Of a DNA stretch of 64,000 nucleotides, positions 1 through 13,600 are shown in pieces (the first letter of the stretch is position 1; every line of letters begins with the position of its first letter). The DNA is from Apostichopus japonicus (taxonomy: Eukaryota; Echinodermata; Holothuroidea; Aspidochirotida; Stichopodidae). The stretch is from the NCBI RefSeq assembly GCF_037975245.1, contig NC_092576.1:4982501-5046500 (forward strand), given 5' to 3'. Under the pieces are notes generated by a model. The model searched no databases and was not told where the DNA came from. It saw only the letters and a program-made list of their open reading frames with translations. The position numbers were made by a program, and so were the translations under genes.

Positions 1-356
1 AACTGGAATTAAAATATGCTCATTTCCTGGCAACGATTAAACCCCCAATCGATGTCCTTCCCCTCCCCTTCCCCCTCATATTATGTGTATGTACCAGAAA
101 TGTCTGGCACCATGGTATTTTCATACTTGAAGCAGGCAGTTATGTCATATTTACGATATACCTCTGATATTTGCCATAGCCAAAAGGAGTTATTGTCATT
201 GACATCTGACCCAGAGTGGCAATGTATCACAAGTACAGAACATCAGACAGTAATATTCCATTCTCGACTCATGTATACGCCACGATGTTTGAAGGCCGCC
301 AGCTTTAAGAGAAGCTGCCAAAACACGTTTTGTGCTCCCCCTGCCCCCCCCCTTCA

Positions 357-360
<4 letters not shown>
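1..360. repeat. End of a preceding duplication unit (spacer between a B gene and an A gene)
   Basis: This stretch is nearly identical to 40,004-40,363 and 62,500-62,856, where it lies just 5' of the B-type receptor genes, which read leftward. The window therefore opens in the upstream flank of a B gene lying outside it. An ORF of 114 codons is open in all three copies, but the few differences I see between copies change amino acids, and there is no recognisable domain or splice context. I treat it as non-coding spacer or promoter flank. Confidence 0.75.

Positions 361-394
<34 letters not shown>
361..394. repeat. (TA)n microsatellite, left half of the split junction tract
   Basis: A pure TA run. 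In the paralogous junctions at 40,364-40,431 and 62,857-62,895 the same tract is continuous into the A-gene 3' flank. Here it stops at about 394 and resumes at 17,703, so it marks the insertion site of the 17.3 kb block. Confidence 0.85.
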
Positions 395-396
<2 letters not shown>

Positions 397-700
397 ACTA
401 AATTATGTCATTAGGGGACAAACACTCGGAAAAAAATGTAATTTAGGAGACAATTTTCATTTCAGGAGACATTGTTTTGTCTCCGAAGTTCTTTCAGATG
501 ATATCTCGGCGTTACCGCTGAAATCAAACCTCCCGCCAATACCAGAAGTGGCTATTGCAGCCCGCCAGAGTGTGGAATACTCCATTTAGTAATAGGAGCG
601 TCCAGTCTTCATTACAAGGCAATTTAAAATTGCAAGAAATATACTGAGTTGTTTTCACATTCCACTTTGGAGACAATCATTTTTTTGTGAACTACGGGCA
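395..700. promoter_or_regulatory. Left terminus with subterminal GGAGAC motifs
   Basis: Contains ATTAGGGGACA near 410, TTTAGGAGACAA near 443, TTCAGGAGACAT near 463, an inverted TGTCTCC near 478 and TGGAGACAATCA near 669. The same words in the opposite orientation occur at the right terminus. Repeated subterminal words of this kind are often transposase-binding sites; that role is inferred here. Confidence 0.5.
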
Positions 701-3046
701 TATCCTGCTGTATATCTCTTCTAGATTTCTACAGAATATGTTTTTATTACTTCTATACCGGTCCATAGTCGCAACGTTATGAATATAACAAAATCGTGAG
801 ATATATAGACGATTTTCCGAAAATCGTTCCTATTTTCGTTATGGTAAGTTCTGATGACGTAATTCATCCGTTCAATTCACTAACCGCACTCGTACGTGTA
901 CTAGCTTACAACTTACAAGTGCAAGCCAGGGACATCGGATCAAGTTATTGTGTTTGACCAATGGTAAGTTAATCGAGAAAGAGTTAGTTTAGCATGTCAT
1001 ATACGGAATAAACAGTGATTTTACTTTGACAGAGTAAATTTAGGAGGCAAGCCCAGTGATTGCATCCACCGAACAATGTTCCCAAGCTGATGGCGTAGGC
1101 CGAAGTTATCCTTGACTAACGTTATGCTACAGTTACAATAGGCATATCTACCCTACACTACAGTAGGCCTACATACGGAACTGAAGTGCAGACTAAATGT
1201 TTTATTTCTAAATCTAATTATTTATGATTATGATCATTTTTTATTATTTTTAGTCTAATTCTTTAAGTATATTCATATTTTATTTTTTCGTTATTTTCTG
1301 TTGTGTTTTTTTATAATGCCTTATCTTAATAAATCAATCATATAAACTAAGACAGGGTTCATTGGCATGCATGGATGATGGAGATAGAGCGAATAATTGG
1401 TCACATTTTGGTTCCATGCAGCGAAATGCTTGAAACAATTTTGAATCTTTTTCATACTTGTGAAATTAATTACATCTACTTCGATTACTGTTTTTTCCTT
1501 GAACGGTGGTGCATATTTTTTGACAGTGAAGTTGACTTTGATTTTGCTAGACATTTTGTGTCCTATTGGAATTACCCATGTGAAATAGCTCACATTTGAT
1601 GCTGGCTAAAGAAATTAGGTAGGCTATTGCCTAGTCAATTAGTAGTACTAAGGCCTAGGCCTGTATAGTAACTACATAAGTAATGACTGGTGTTAAGGCC
1701 TACTGTAAGCCTATATAGCGAAATGTTAGGCCTAGGCAGGCCTAAGCAAAGGCATGTAGCACATATACACATAAGTAAGTCTACGTTAGGCCCTAGACTA
1801 AGTTCTAAGTTTATGTGTTTGGCTATTTGCACTTCTACTTCCCTTGTACTCTAACTTCAAAGTTAATTTCAGGGACCAAAGTTGTGAATAATAAGTGGGC
1901 TACCTCATACTCATACTCATGGTCTTACATTCAAAGCCTTGATTATTTCACATCTAGGGCTAATACTCCGAGTCCTACAAACTCCCTTTACCCTAAGTAA
2001 AGGGTTTCTTGTACCTGCATAATTGTTTAGGTCTAGGCTTAGGCTGTGGTGGCTGTAGGGAATCAGAATCTGATTTCAAGGGGAGGGGGACTTAAAAACT
2101 GCACTTTGCCTTGGCTAGAGAAGAAAAATGGAAACATCAAACATACAAAGCTTTGAATCCAGCACTTGAAGCAATATCTCCCCACTGCCCTTGTCCCCGG
2201 ATTAAGGATTTAAATAGGCATTGTGACTTCTACCTCCACTGTTCTTCACTCATGAGAATTAGTAAAAGGGTCAAATGCAGTCATCCCAATTTTTCCTGTA
2301 TTTCAAGCTTGTCTGGCTCTTTCCAACAAGACCATTCATTTGTTTCTGAATTGTTAAATTTATGGAAGATAAGTCCTTGGATCTATATGTCATTCATAAT
2401 TCTTTTATATCATTCTTGAAACATGAAAGTACTTTTGAGGGAGATGAGATTTGACAGGTACAATGTTCTGATGGTTTAAAAGTTAGGCTCAGGGGTCGAC
2501 TGATTATGCCCTTTAAATAAGGTTAGCAGTTATGGTAAGATAAAGCCACTTTCACTATGACTTTGGCTCTGCTCTAAGGGACTTGTATAGGAAGCACTTT
2601 GGAGATTGCCTGTTGTATCTACTTAGACCCTGTGTTGGATACCAAAGTAATAACAAACAAAATTGTTGTCACTTGTCAAAGTGTGTTGTGTACAGAAATG
2701 TCTTTTCATCCATTTTCAAGCAAGGTATCCCCCCCCCCCCCACCACCCGCTCCCTGAAGAAGTCTATGTAAGGCGAACTGCATCGTAGCATACCAATCAT
2801 GTGTGTTAATATGACACTGTTTTTCATATACTGAACCAATACTGTTATATACACATGCGTAGGCCTACTACTGTATATGTAGTGGCAAATACAAAACTGT
2901 TTATCCTCAATCTCAAAGAAGTGACAAATAAAGGAGCTTTGATGCTCATTATTATATATAAATAGAGGTTATGTAACAGTGAAACAGATTTAGGATAGGT
3001 ATATTTTCCTGCATTTATATAAGTGCTTTATCATTTTTATACTACA
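700..3046. other. 5' part of the element, no supported coding exon
   Basis: No reading frame here has splice context or a recognisable domain. Good donor-like sites (GGTAAGTT) at about 843 and 962 could end untranslated first exons. TAGGCCTA-type words are dense at 1,625-1,760. The promoter of the recombinase gene is expected here but I cannot place it. Confidence 0.4.
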
Positions 3047-3047
3047 G

Positions 3048-3163
3048 CCCATAATGACTTGTGAATGTGATGTGGACTGGACAGTCGTTTCAATTATATT
3101 AGCACTAACTGGCATCGCAGCTGTACTGATTTACATATCATTTATACTACTTATGCATCCATG
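3048..3163 (+). other. Probable 5' leader exon with a 36-codon membrane-peptide uORF
   Basis: A candidate exon between the acceptor TTTTTATACTACAG and the donor CATG|GTAAGG. Its first ATG (3053) opens a frame encoding a short acidic/Cys start (MTCECDVDW) followed by about 22 hydrophobic residues. If it is joined to the next exon at 4581, the codon spanning the junction becomes TGA, so the peptide ends exactly at the splice and translation could restart at the ATG at 4593. No later exon could continue this frame. It could instead belong to a different transcript, or be fortuitous. Confidence 0.4.
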
Positions 3164-4580
3164 GTAAGGAACTTTCAGAATTATTCTTTGTTTTTTACCA
3201 TACAAATTATGCATATTTGTTCAACCTATATCTACTATAAGAAAACAGTTTTCAATTGAAAGGGTTGTGTCATACTGTACACAGTATTGTAATGTATTGT
3301 AATGTGAAATTTGTACAGTTATGTGATATCCTACTTCAGAGTGCCGCTGTGACAGCACTAAAGAACATATAGGCCGACTCAAAATGTGTAACACCTACCT
3401 TACTGCCCAGTCCCTAATTTTGAAGATTATTATTGAGATTTAACTGCATTTAGATTTTACAACAAGTATATATGTAAAACAGCAAATAGCACAATCACTT
3501 TAGGAATAATTTATATTTTCTCAAATTAATGGCCTTATGTAGAATCATCTCTATACATAAAAACAAAGGACTACAGTTGTTAGTTTTAAATGTATATATA
3601 AATTAATCCTTACATTGCTCCAGATGAATAAATCAACCAAATGAGATTGTGCACTCAGTGTTCCAGGTGGATATATCCGCCTTAGAGGAATGGTGTGTTC
3701 AATGTATTAGTTTGTAACACCCCGTCCCATGCTGTTTTCATTTCTGAAATGTTTATATTAGAGTAAAGGATGCAATTCCGCAGAAATCTATGCTATACAT
3801 GCATTTGCACTGATACTTTTGGAGAATTTTACAATTGGACATGGCTTGTTGCTGCAAGTAGTGTATAGAGGAGGCACTTGCTGAAATAATAGCTGATCTC
3901 AGCAGTGATGATGAGGGTTTTGCTACTTGAATTCAGCATTACAGTGATAATAGTTCACATTATAAGTTAAATTTATCAAACTAAACACTTTCAAAGTTTT
4001 TCAAAGTATATACCATAAGAATGTAAATTTAGTTTCCAACAATATTTATGTATGTGTTATGTTAGGCCTTGGCAAATGATTAATTCAACTAAAGTAGTCT
4101 ACAAAGTGCAATATTATGCCTGGCCTGGTCCAGTTACATGTGTAAGCTTTGCTGATGTGACAGGCTTTTAAATATGCAAAAATGACTACGTGCCACACGG
4201 TCAGAGCAGGGGTAACTTGTGATGCAATAATAGCGCGTTCAAAATGAGAATGTGAAAGAGACAGTTCAATTTCTCTTCTGTTTCTATGCTATAACCTGTA
4301 AATGTGTGTGTGAGTACTCACAAGAGGACAAAGTCTGTCTAGTCTATGTATAATAACCTTCACCTGACAAGAAAATTTCACTGATTGACAATGACAGGGT
4401 AATCTTTCTATTGTTAGGAGTTAGTATAAAAAGGACAAAAACAAAGAGGAAAATATCACAAGAATTTACAGTTAAAAAGCATGTTTCTGGAGACAGGCCT
4501 CTCCGCCTAGTTTTGTTCAGTACAGGGTTAGGGTTAGGGTTTGATTTAGTTCCAATTCTGATGATTTTTCTTTACTTCAG

Positions 4581-4644
4581 AAAATTGCAAACATGGGTGC
4601 TCCAACAGATGCTCCTCCACCATATCCCGATGGCGAAAAAGCAG
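4581..4644 (+). CDS. Recombinase gene, first coding exon (PPPY motif)
   Basis: After the acceptor TTTCTTTACTTCAG at 4567-4580, the ATG at 4593 begins MGAPTDAPPPYPDGEKA, ending in phase 1 at a GTATT donor. PPPY is a classical WW-domain ligand. The start is chosen because it is the first ATG of the exon and the frame runs cleanly through the next three exons. The preceding exon could not contribute in this frame. Confidence 0.6.
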
Positions 4645-7600
4645 GTATTACATAAAGCTACCACTCATTCATTTAACAGTAACCTATGGAATCATTTCTG
4701 TTGCTCAGAGGTGCCAGTTGGAATGCAGAATCATATATAATTTTTGCCAGTTTTTTCTTTGTTACTGATTTATTACGTTCAGTGATATGCTCACGCCAGG
4801 CTGCGGCGGGAAGGCATGTGTTGGCCGTGCACGGCAGTTCTAAATCCCTCCAAGTACAAAGAGAATTGTAAACATTTCTGCCTATTCTTGATGATTAATA
4901 TCACAGCTTTTACCAAATTTACCAACAAATGGGAGAACAGTTGGGACAGAAGTTAGCTCCAGAATCGGAAAAAGATAGCACCATTTGCCATCTGAGTATA
5001 CTTGCAAAGATTTTCCAAATGGGAGGGGGACACCCCACCACTTAGACCCTTCCTCCAGGACGTGGATCACACAACCTTGCAAACCCGTCCGGCACTCAAA
5101 TATTCCTGAGCACATCCCTGTACATATACACAGGTAGTCAAGGCGTTCTGTGAAAATTCCTAACATGGCTTTGTGATTAAAGTTTTAAATGAAATTGAGG
5201 TGTCATCCATGGTTACACGGTAGTGTTGCTTCTGACTGGCCCCCCCCTCACCCCACAACCTCATCCCTAGCCTAGCAGGTAAATGGATCACCACCAACTA
5301 TGGTCTGGATAGTACAGTTGGTAGAGCATATGACTCGTTATCATGAGGTCACTCTGGTTCGGAAACGTGTTTTCGCTCAACTCTTTCTCCATGGTGTGTA
5401 TAAATTTTATCAAGTCAGATTTTCTGTTAGAATCTGTAGGTGGTCAATTTTGGTATCGTTTCTTCGTCGTCGATATTTGTGGTGTTTTGATTTTTGATAC
5501 AGATATCGTTTGATAGTTTGGTCATAGTTGGTCTTACTGCGATCGAGCTTTCCGACTTAGACAGGAGTTCTAACCAAGTAAATTCAACTCAACGATGTCT
5601 ACATTGCATTGTCATCGTCAACATTGTCCGCATAATTTCTACCCAGCAACATGTTTTTTTTCTGCATTCATTTTTTACACCCGTTACAACCCTTTTCTCC
5701 TCTTGTGATTACAGATTCACCTTCTTATACCGAGGGCACGGCTTACCCTCCTCTCTTGCAACAGGGATATCCACAAATGGGGCAATTACCTCAAGCACAA
5801 CAGCCAGCCCCAGGGTATTCGGCACAACAACCAGCCCCAGGGCATCAGGTAAGCATATGTCCACATCCCCGCCTCTCCCCCTCTCCCCACTCCCATCTAG
5901 TTTTTTGGTTGCTGTTTGGTGATATTCCTTTGCACGATATTGATATATTACATCATATACAACCTACGTGGGTTATGATTTTTCATCATACTACTTTCTT
6001 TATCAGTTTTTGCACTGTTGCACACAGGATACTGCACCGCACTGCACGTATATTGCAGTGTATTTCTTGTATTGCAGTATGAAAGTCGATTGAAACCTTT
6101 AATATTAAAAAATGTCGAAACTAGCCAGAGTTTTCTTTTGGTCTTTCTCTTGTTTGTGAATTTGAAAAATGATAAATTTGGGAGACAGTGAATACATACT
6201 GCAGTAAAAAAATTCAGAAAGTCTGTACCAGTGGCGTTTCCTCTAATAAATTAAATGTTACAGCCAAAATATCTTTGACAAAAGTATACATAGTGTCATA
6301 GGACATGGGTGTAGAGTCTAAACGTGCATATATATATGTGACCACCCAGACCATACAGAACTAAAACAGGTACTCACGATTTCAGTTTTTCCCATCCACT
6401 ACATAATAATGCTATAGTAACAGGCTATTGTATATTAAATCAGGCTTTGTAATTATTGCAAAGTTTGTTTACAGGCCTGTGCAATTGCATAGACAGTAAA
6501 TGATCCAAAGCTGCAATCCTCAATTGAATATGACATTCATATACATGCTTTCTTTTGCTTTATGCTAAGGATTCTGATGAAAGCGATGATGATGATGATG
6601 ATGATGATGATGTAAATGATCCACCGTATTGCCTAGATGATGATCAGCCTGTAAGTTTGTGAGGTCGACTATATCATTAGCAAAGCAATAGTTACCAAAA
6701 CACTTCCTAACATTTTCACTTGAACATTTCATTGGTAAATTTTGCCACTTCCTTGTAGACACCACCCTTCTCTAATTATCTAAATTGGTAGGTAGGGTCC
6801 CTTTGAGGCTTTCAGTTTATTTCAAAGTGAGTGTATCGGAAACATGCAGAATCTTTGTATATGAAGATATGTTTGAAGTTTAACAAACTTTGGTTGTGTA
6901 AAACATTTGGTTTGTCTGAAAATGAAGAGCTGGCATGAGCCGAATGGCACGATGTGATATCAGATTACTACGAAGGTAGTCACTTTGATGACTATTTAGT
7001 TGGTATTCAATCTGGAATGCTTATTGTCAAATTGGTCCATGATTTTTGGAAGCTTCAAGTTTGTATAAACATAGATAAATTTGAACCTTGTGTCAATAAA
7101 TTTGTCTACATTTGTAATATTTTTAATAGTATAATGCCCTGTTATAGATTTTATCTATCTACACTTTGAAGTATCCTGTATTCTATTTTATACAGCCACA
7201 ACAGAATATGCGATGCGGTAGACGAAAATTGCGTGACTATGTTTCAGATAGTGAGGACTCTGATGAGGATTGTTCTGATAGCAATGGGGTGTTGCAACGA
7301 CTTGCAAATCTACGTTGCCTAAGAGAAGGAAACTACAAAAAACCAAGAAGAACATGCCCATTTTGCTCTAAATCCTACAGTGAGAAACTGGCAAGACACA
7401 TTGGAACTATCCATAGACACATTCCACAAGTTGCTGCAGCATTGAAGCTTCCAAAGAAGGAAATGGATGAAGCCTTTTCAAAGATGAGGAAGGAGGGGAT
7501 CCTGATGGTGAACAAAGAAAAGATGAAAAGCAGAACACCAGTGTTTGAGAGAGAGAGAAACACTGCATCCAATCAACCCCTTGTCATGTGTGGACTATGC

Positions 7601-10600
7601 AAAGGTTTCTATGTCAAAAAGTGTTTCTCCAGACATAAGATAAAGTGTCAAGGTGATAGCTGTGAAGAAGCATGTACAATACCTGTGTCATTACTAATGT
7701 CTGAAACAACAAACCAAAACAAACTTTTGTCCGAGTTTAGTGTAAACATTTTATACAAATTCCGAGGTGATGAAGTTGGTTCTATTTGCAGAGAGGACCC
7801 TGTGATCCTGAATGTTGGCAAAAGACTATGGGATAAGGGACGAGCCAAGGAAAACAAGAAAACGGAGGTTCGTAAGTCTGTAATGAGTGACATGAGGAGA
7901 CTTGCCTCACTTTATCTGCACTTCAAGGAGCAAAAGACTATCCATGCTTCACATTTTACTCTGGAAACTGGTACATCAAGGGATATGTTTGATCGAAAGA
8001 ACTTCAGCATCCTGAGTGAAGCAATTAATGCTTACACACTAAACAAAGAGAAAGCCAGTATCAAGTCAGGATTAAAACTTGGTATCTATTATCTTCTAAA
8101 GAAGGCCTCAAAGGTGATCAAAGCAACACATCTTGTAGAAGAGAATGACATTGCAGCAGCTGACATAGACAGGTTTGTCTCTGTTCTAGAGCTGAATCAG
8201 AACTTTCTGTTTGGAGATGCTTCATATCAAATAAATATGAACCGCCAAAAGAACTTGAGAAAACCTGCGGCACTTCCATTGGAAGAAGACATCAACAAAC
8301 TTCGAAGTTATACTGTGGCAACATTGAACTCAATGATGAATGATGACTTTATCATCTGGGATTCACACAACTTCAAGAAATTACGGGATCTAACTGTCAC
8401 AAGATTAACACTCTTCAATGCTAGAAGAGGTGGTGAGCCCAGTCGTTTGTCATTGGATGAGTGGAGACAGGCCAGTTGTAATGCTTGGATTGATAAGCAA
8501 AAGGCAGAGGCTATTCAGGATCCTGTAGCGAAACATCTCCTTAATGAGCTCAAAGTCACATACCAATCTGGCAAAGGTAACAACCACTTGGTTCCAGTAT
8601 TGTTCCCTGATGATTGTATTAAGCCCATGGAAACACTCACTAGCAAGGAAACCAGAAGCACAGCATGCATACGACAATGCAACCCATACGTCTTTGCATG
8701 CACACAAGGATCCAACAATCATGTTAGTGGATGGCACGCCCTTAATGGTGTTTGTGATGACGCAGGCATTGACAGCACATCAAATCTTACAGCCACCAAA
8801 AATAGGCACAGAATTAGCACCATCTATGCATCACTTGAAATTCCTGAAAAGGAGAGAGCACTCTTTTTTAAGCATATGGGACACAGTGCAGACATAAATG
8901 AAAACATTTATCAAGCACCTGCTGCAATAATGGAGGTTGTGAGAGTAGGGAAGCAACTGCAACAAATTGATAAAGGTGAGAAAACTGGGCACCATGCATA
9001 TACCTTGGGCAGACAGCTCTGGGTAAAACTCATCAACATGACCATTCCTTGACAAATTAGAACTAGGCATCAGGGATGGCTGTAAAACCTGTGAGGGCAC
9101 TTAAGCTATTAGATACAACCCACCAGTAATTTGAGCATACTGGTCCAGTCATCACTGGATTGTAAGTGATGTACCTCACTCATCATTTTGGTATGCTTGG
9201 GTGTGGAAATATGAAATTTTAGCAGGAGTGTCACAGCACATAGATATGAACTTATTTTCCTACTAGGGTATTAATTGAGTTTTTAGAAAAATATCTAACT
9301 TACTTGTTTTAGTACTTTTACAATGTATTTTTCTTATTTACACAGCAAATCCATCCACGCAAAATGATGAGTACTCTTCCGATGGTGCAGAGAACAGCTC
9401 AGGTATTTTCCAACTAGGGTATTTAATTGAGTCTTTAGAAAAATATCTAACTTGCTTTTTTAGTAGTTTTACAATGTATTTTTCTTATCTACACAGCAAA
9501 TCCATCCACTCAAAATGATGAGTACTCTTCCGATGGTGCAGAGAGCAGCAGTTCAGGTATTGTACAAAATCATGTTGAATCTTTTTTGTAATGAATATTT
9601 TTTAAATTGATAGCACTTTTTTATTGCAATTTATTTATTAGTTTAAGCCTATATGTGTGTGGTTTGGATTTGTTATCAGATTTCAAGAATGCCTTGCAGC
9701 ATTTTATTGTAGAAAAATAAACAGTTTTGTTATAAGTTACATGAGGTAAGGTTAAGGTTAAGGTGGTAACACTTGGTAAAGCGCACATTACTGTAAAACA
9801 CTCAATAGCGCTCAATGGTAGAGTGTCCATTTAAGTCATGTCTACTTCAGTTGAGACTCATGTCAAGTAAATTAAACTTAGTCCAGAAATTCAAACTTTT
9901 AGTCTGAGTCACGGGCATGTTGTTGTTGTTACAACACAAGAATAAATTTTGTTCTAATGATTTAATGTTGATATGTTTGTAATATTCTTGCACTACAGAC
10001 AGTCAGGCAGGCACCATTTTAAGCTCTGAAGCAGAGTACCACGTTCAACGAGGTAATCAAATTTTCTTTAACCTAAAGTGTCCGTGCATTAAAACCAGAG
10101 CATTTTTCAAATTTGTAATGTTACTCCATGAAGAAAAATATACTTTCAACGTGCATTTACTGTGTAGATTATGTACTGAATAGAAATTTAATTTTATTAT
10201 CTAATTGAAATCAGTGCGAGATAAAAAACTTTACATATTGCTGTTCATTTAATTGTAACTTTTAATATGAATTATGTTAACAAAGGTGTTGGTGAGAGTT
10301 GCCTGACAAAAGTGTGAATTATATGAACAGAAACGTGCCTTCTGATATGGTGATTAGCATGTTTCTAAAATAATTTGAAAATGAGACAGTTCTCTAATCG
10401 GTGAATCAACTGATGGAAATGAAACATAGGATTCTAGTAAAAAGGATACTCAAAAATTGAATATATTGAGCATAGATAATGTTTTTTTCAATGTTATTGT
10501 GGACCATGCTTCACATTACATCTCTATATCATGTAAAACACACAAACATGCATACACAAAGGCAGTATCTATTGGTCTGTTTTGAATATGGTATGTTATT

Positions 10601-13600
10601 TAGTGGAGGATACTTAATCACAGTGTGTTTTCATTAGATGTTCCACATTATTTTGTTTGCTTGATGTAATCGATTCATTCAACAATGCTATCAATGTCAT
10701 TTCTTTTATGCAGGATGCAAACGAAAGCATGATGATGCTGGTAAAGTAAAATCAGGTTGGTCATTGATGATATCACTTGTCTATGATAACACAGCTAGCT
10801 GTAGTTTAGTCATGTATATAAGTTAGTATGGCAGCTACATAGTCCTGTTTCCCTCATATAGCTGGTGTGTGCAGTCAAGTTTCAGAAAAAGAACAAGCAT
10901 TGAGGATAGCTTTCTTACCCCTGTCATGGCCAATAACAATGTACCTATGTGGGATAGATGATAGAAACAGTTTATGAGGCAGTTACACCTAAGCAGTCTG
11001 CCTAGGCACCATCTTCCAGTGTTAAATTTTTGTCTCAGATTTGTCAAATTTACGCTCCATTCGACAGGACGAAAATATACAAGATGGAATCAAAAGGATA
11101 CTGCGCAGGTGCTTAAATACTTCAAAGGAATGATTACTGGCACCCAAGAGAAAACCATACCAGGTATGTATTTGTGCTGTCATTTGTAATTCAAAGTTTA
11201 TATAATGGATATGATCATGAAGGTGTATCCAAGCACCCATATTGATAAAAACATACTTGTAAATCAATGATATTTGCAGCCTGATTCTGTGAAAGTTTGT
11301 TAACTGAACACAGTTGACTTTTGGTGTGTATCGGTTACATAGGATGTCATTGTTGTAAGAATATAATTTTTCTCTAAGCAATTGATATGATCTACCAGTA
11401 CCAAGCAAATGACAACTGCAGATTAATGTAACACACTGCACTGCTTGCTATGCTGAAGATAAAGGTGTATATTTCAACTTCTTAGCAATTGCTCTTCTTT
11501 TTGGCTTGCAGGTTGCTTTGCACTTTTTTAGGTTTCTGGAGTCAAAGCAAACTGAAAATTATGGAATTTCAAAATAAAAATAAAACGAAAAATGAGAAAA
11601 TGTAAAACATTAGAAAGTTATCATGAAATAGGTCTCTCTCGCTGAAACTAGTTGTTCCTTTGTAACATTAGAGGCTCATTCGCTCATAATTAACATAATA
11701 TTCATACATAATTGTGCCATGCCAAATCCACGAAGTCTTGTATACTTAATATTGTCATAGAAAAGTCGAAGAATTTACTTTTCAAGATCGTGCCAGACTT
11801 TCTCATCAGTCATTTAGTAGTAAACCTCTAGTTCTATATCAAATATAGTTTTAGAAATGTAGTTGGGATTTTTTCTGCTTGTTTGGTTCCTTGCTAAAAG
11901 CAAATGACCTATGTTTTCAGGGTGGCGTGTATGCGTGACATGTGTTTGTGTGACGCTTTGCTTGTATGCACGATAACTCAACAAGGGCATGACAAATCAT
12001 TACCATATTTGGTGAGTAGATGAACCCTATAGATTTTGGCGCTCATATCATGTATATTAATGAGGTCCAAGGTCAAACGTGAAAAACTCCAAATTGCAAT
12101 AACTTGGCTACTATTAGTTGGAATTTCGTCAAACTTGGTATGATGATATTGGTAGACAGTCTTCACACACTGATATGTGTTGTAATAATTATCATGCATA
12201 TTAATGAGGGGGCGGGCTTAGCAATATTTCGGTATGAACAGTTTGTATGCACAATAACCTAAGGAATTGACCCATGATTACCATACTTGGTGGGTAGGTG
12301 GCCCATTGTGAGTAGATGAACCCTATAGATTTTGGCGCTCATATCATGTATATTAATGAGGTCCAAGGTCAAACGTGAAAAACTCCAAATTGCAATAACT
12401 TGGCTACTATTAGTTGGAATTTCGTCAAACTTGGTATGATGATATTGGTAGACAGTCTTCACACACTGATATGTGTTGTAATAATTATCATGCATATTAA
12501 TGAGGGGGCGGGCTTAGCAATATTTCGGTATGAACAGTTTGTATGCACAATAACCTAAGGAATTGACCCATGATTACCATACTTGGTGGGTAGGTGGCCC
12601 ATTGTGAGTAGATGAACCCTTTTGATTTTGGTGCTCATGTCATGAATATTAATGAGGTCACAGGGTCAAACGTGGAAAACTCTAAATTGCAAAAACTTGG
12701 CTACTATTAGTTGGAATTTCGTCAAACTTGGTATGATGATATTGGTAGACAGTCTTCACACACTGATATGTGTTGTAATAATTATCATGCATATTAATGA
12801 GGGGGCGGGCTTAGCAATATTTCGGTATGAACAGTTTGTATGCACAATAACCTAAGGAATTGACCCATGATTACCATACTTGGTGGGTAGGTGGCCCATT
12901 GTGAGTAGATGAACCCTTTTGATTTTGGTGCTCATGTCATGAATATTAATGAGGTCACAGGGTCAAACGTGGAAAACTCTAAATTGCAAAAACTTGGCTA
13001 CTATTAGTTGGAATTTCGTCAAACTTGGTATGATGATATTGGTAGATAGTCTTCACACACTGATGTGTTTTGCAATTATTATCATGCATATTAATGAGGG
13101 GGCGGGCTTAGCAATATTTCGGTATGAACAGTTTGTATGCACAATAACCTAAGGAATTGACCCATGATTACCATACTTGGTGGGTAGGTGGCCCATTGTG
13201 AGTAGATGAACCCTTTTGATTTTGGTGCTCATATCATGAATATTAATGAGGTCACGGGGTCAAACGTGGAAAACTCTAAATTGCAAAAACTTGGCTACTA
13301 TTAGTTGGAATTTCGTCAAACTTGGTATGATGATATTGGTAGATAGTCTTCACACACTGATGTGTTTTGCAATTATTATCATGCATATTAATGAGGGGGC
13401 GGGCTTAGCAATATTTCGGTATGAACAGTTTGTATGCACAATAACCTAAGGAATTGACCCATGATTACCATACTTGGTGGGTAGGTGGCCCATTGTGAGT
13501 AGATGAACCCTTTTGATTTTGGTGCTCATATCATGAATATTAATGAGGTCACAGGGTCAAACGTGGAAAACTCCAAATTGCAATAACTTGGCTACCATTA

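Noticed and set aside
16-360. 114-codon ORF repeated at 40,019 and 62,515
   Set aside because: Open in all three copies only because the copies are near-identical; the differences alter amino acids and no domain is seen.
2111-2419. 102-codon plus-strand ORF in the left part of the element
   Set aside because: No acceptor or donor in suitable phase, no domain, and no link to the recombinase frame.
8450-8737. Antisense ORFs within the recombinase exon
   Set aside because: Shadow frames of the strongly supported plus-strand exon.
11022-11441. 139-codon minus-strand ORF over the RW exon and its intron
   Set aside because: It overlaps a phase-consistent coding exon on the other strand and has no recognisable domain.
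12652-13449. Three 67-codon ORFs at 297 bp intervals
   Set aside because: They repeat with the satellite unit and lie in an intron.
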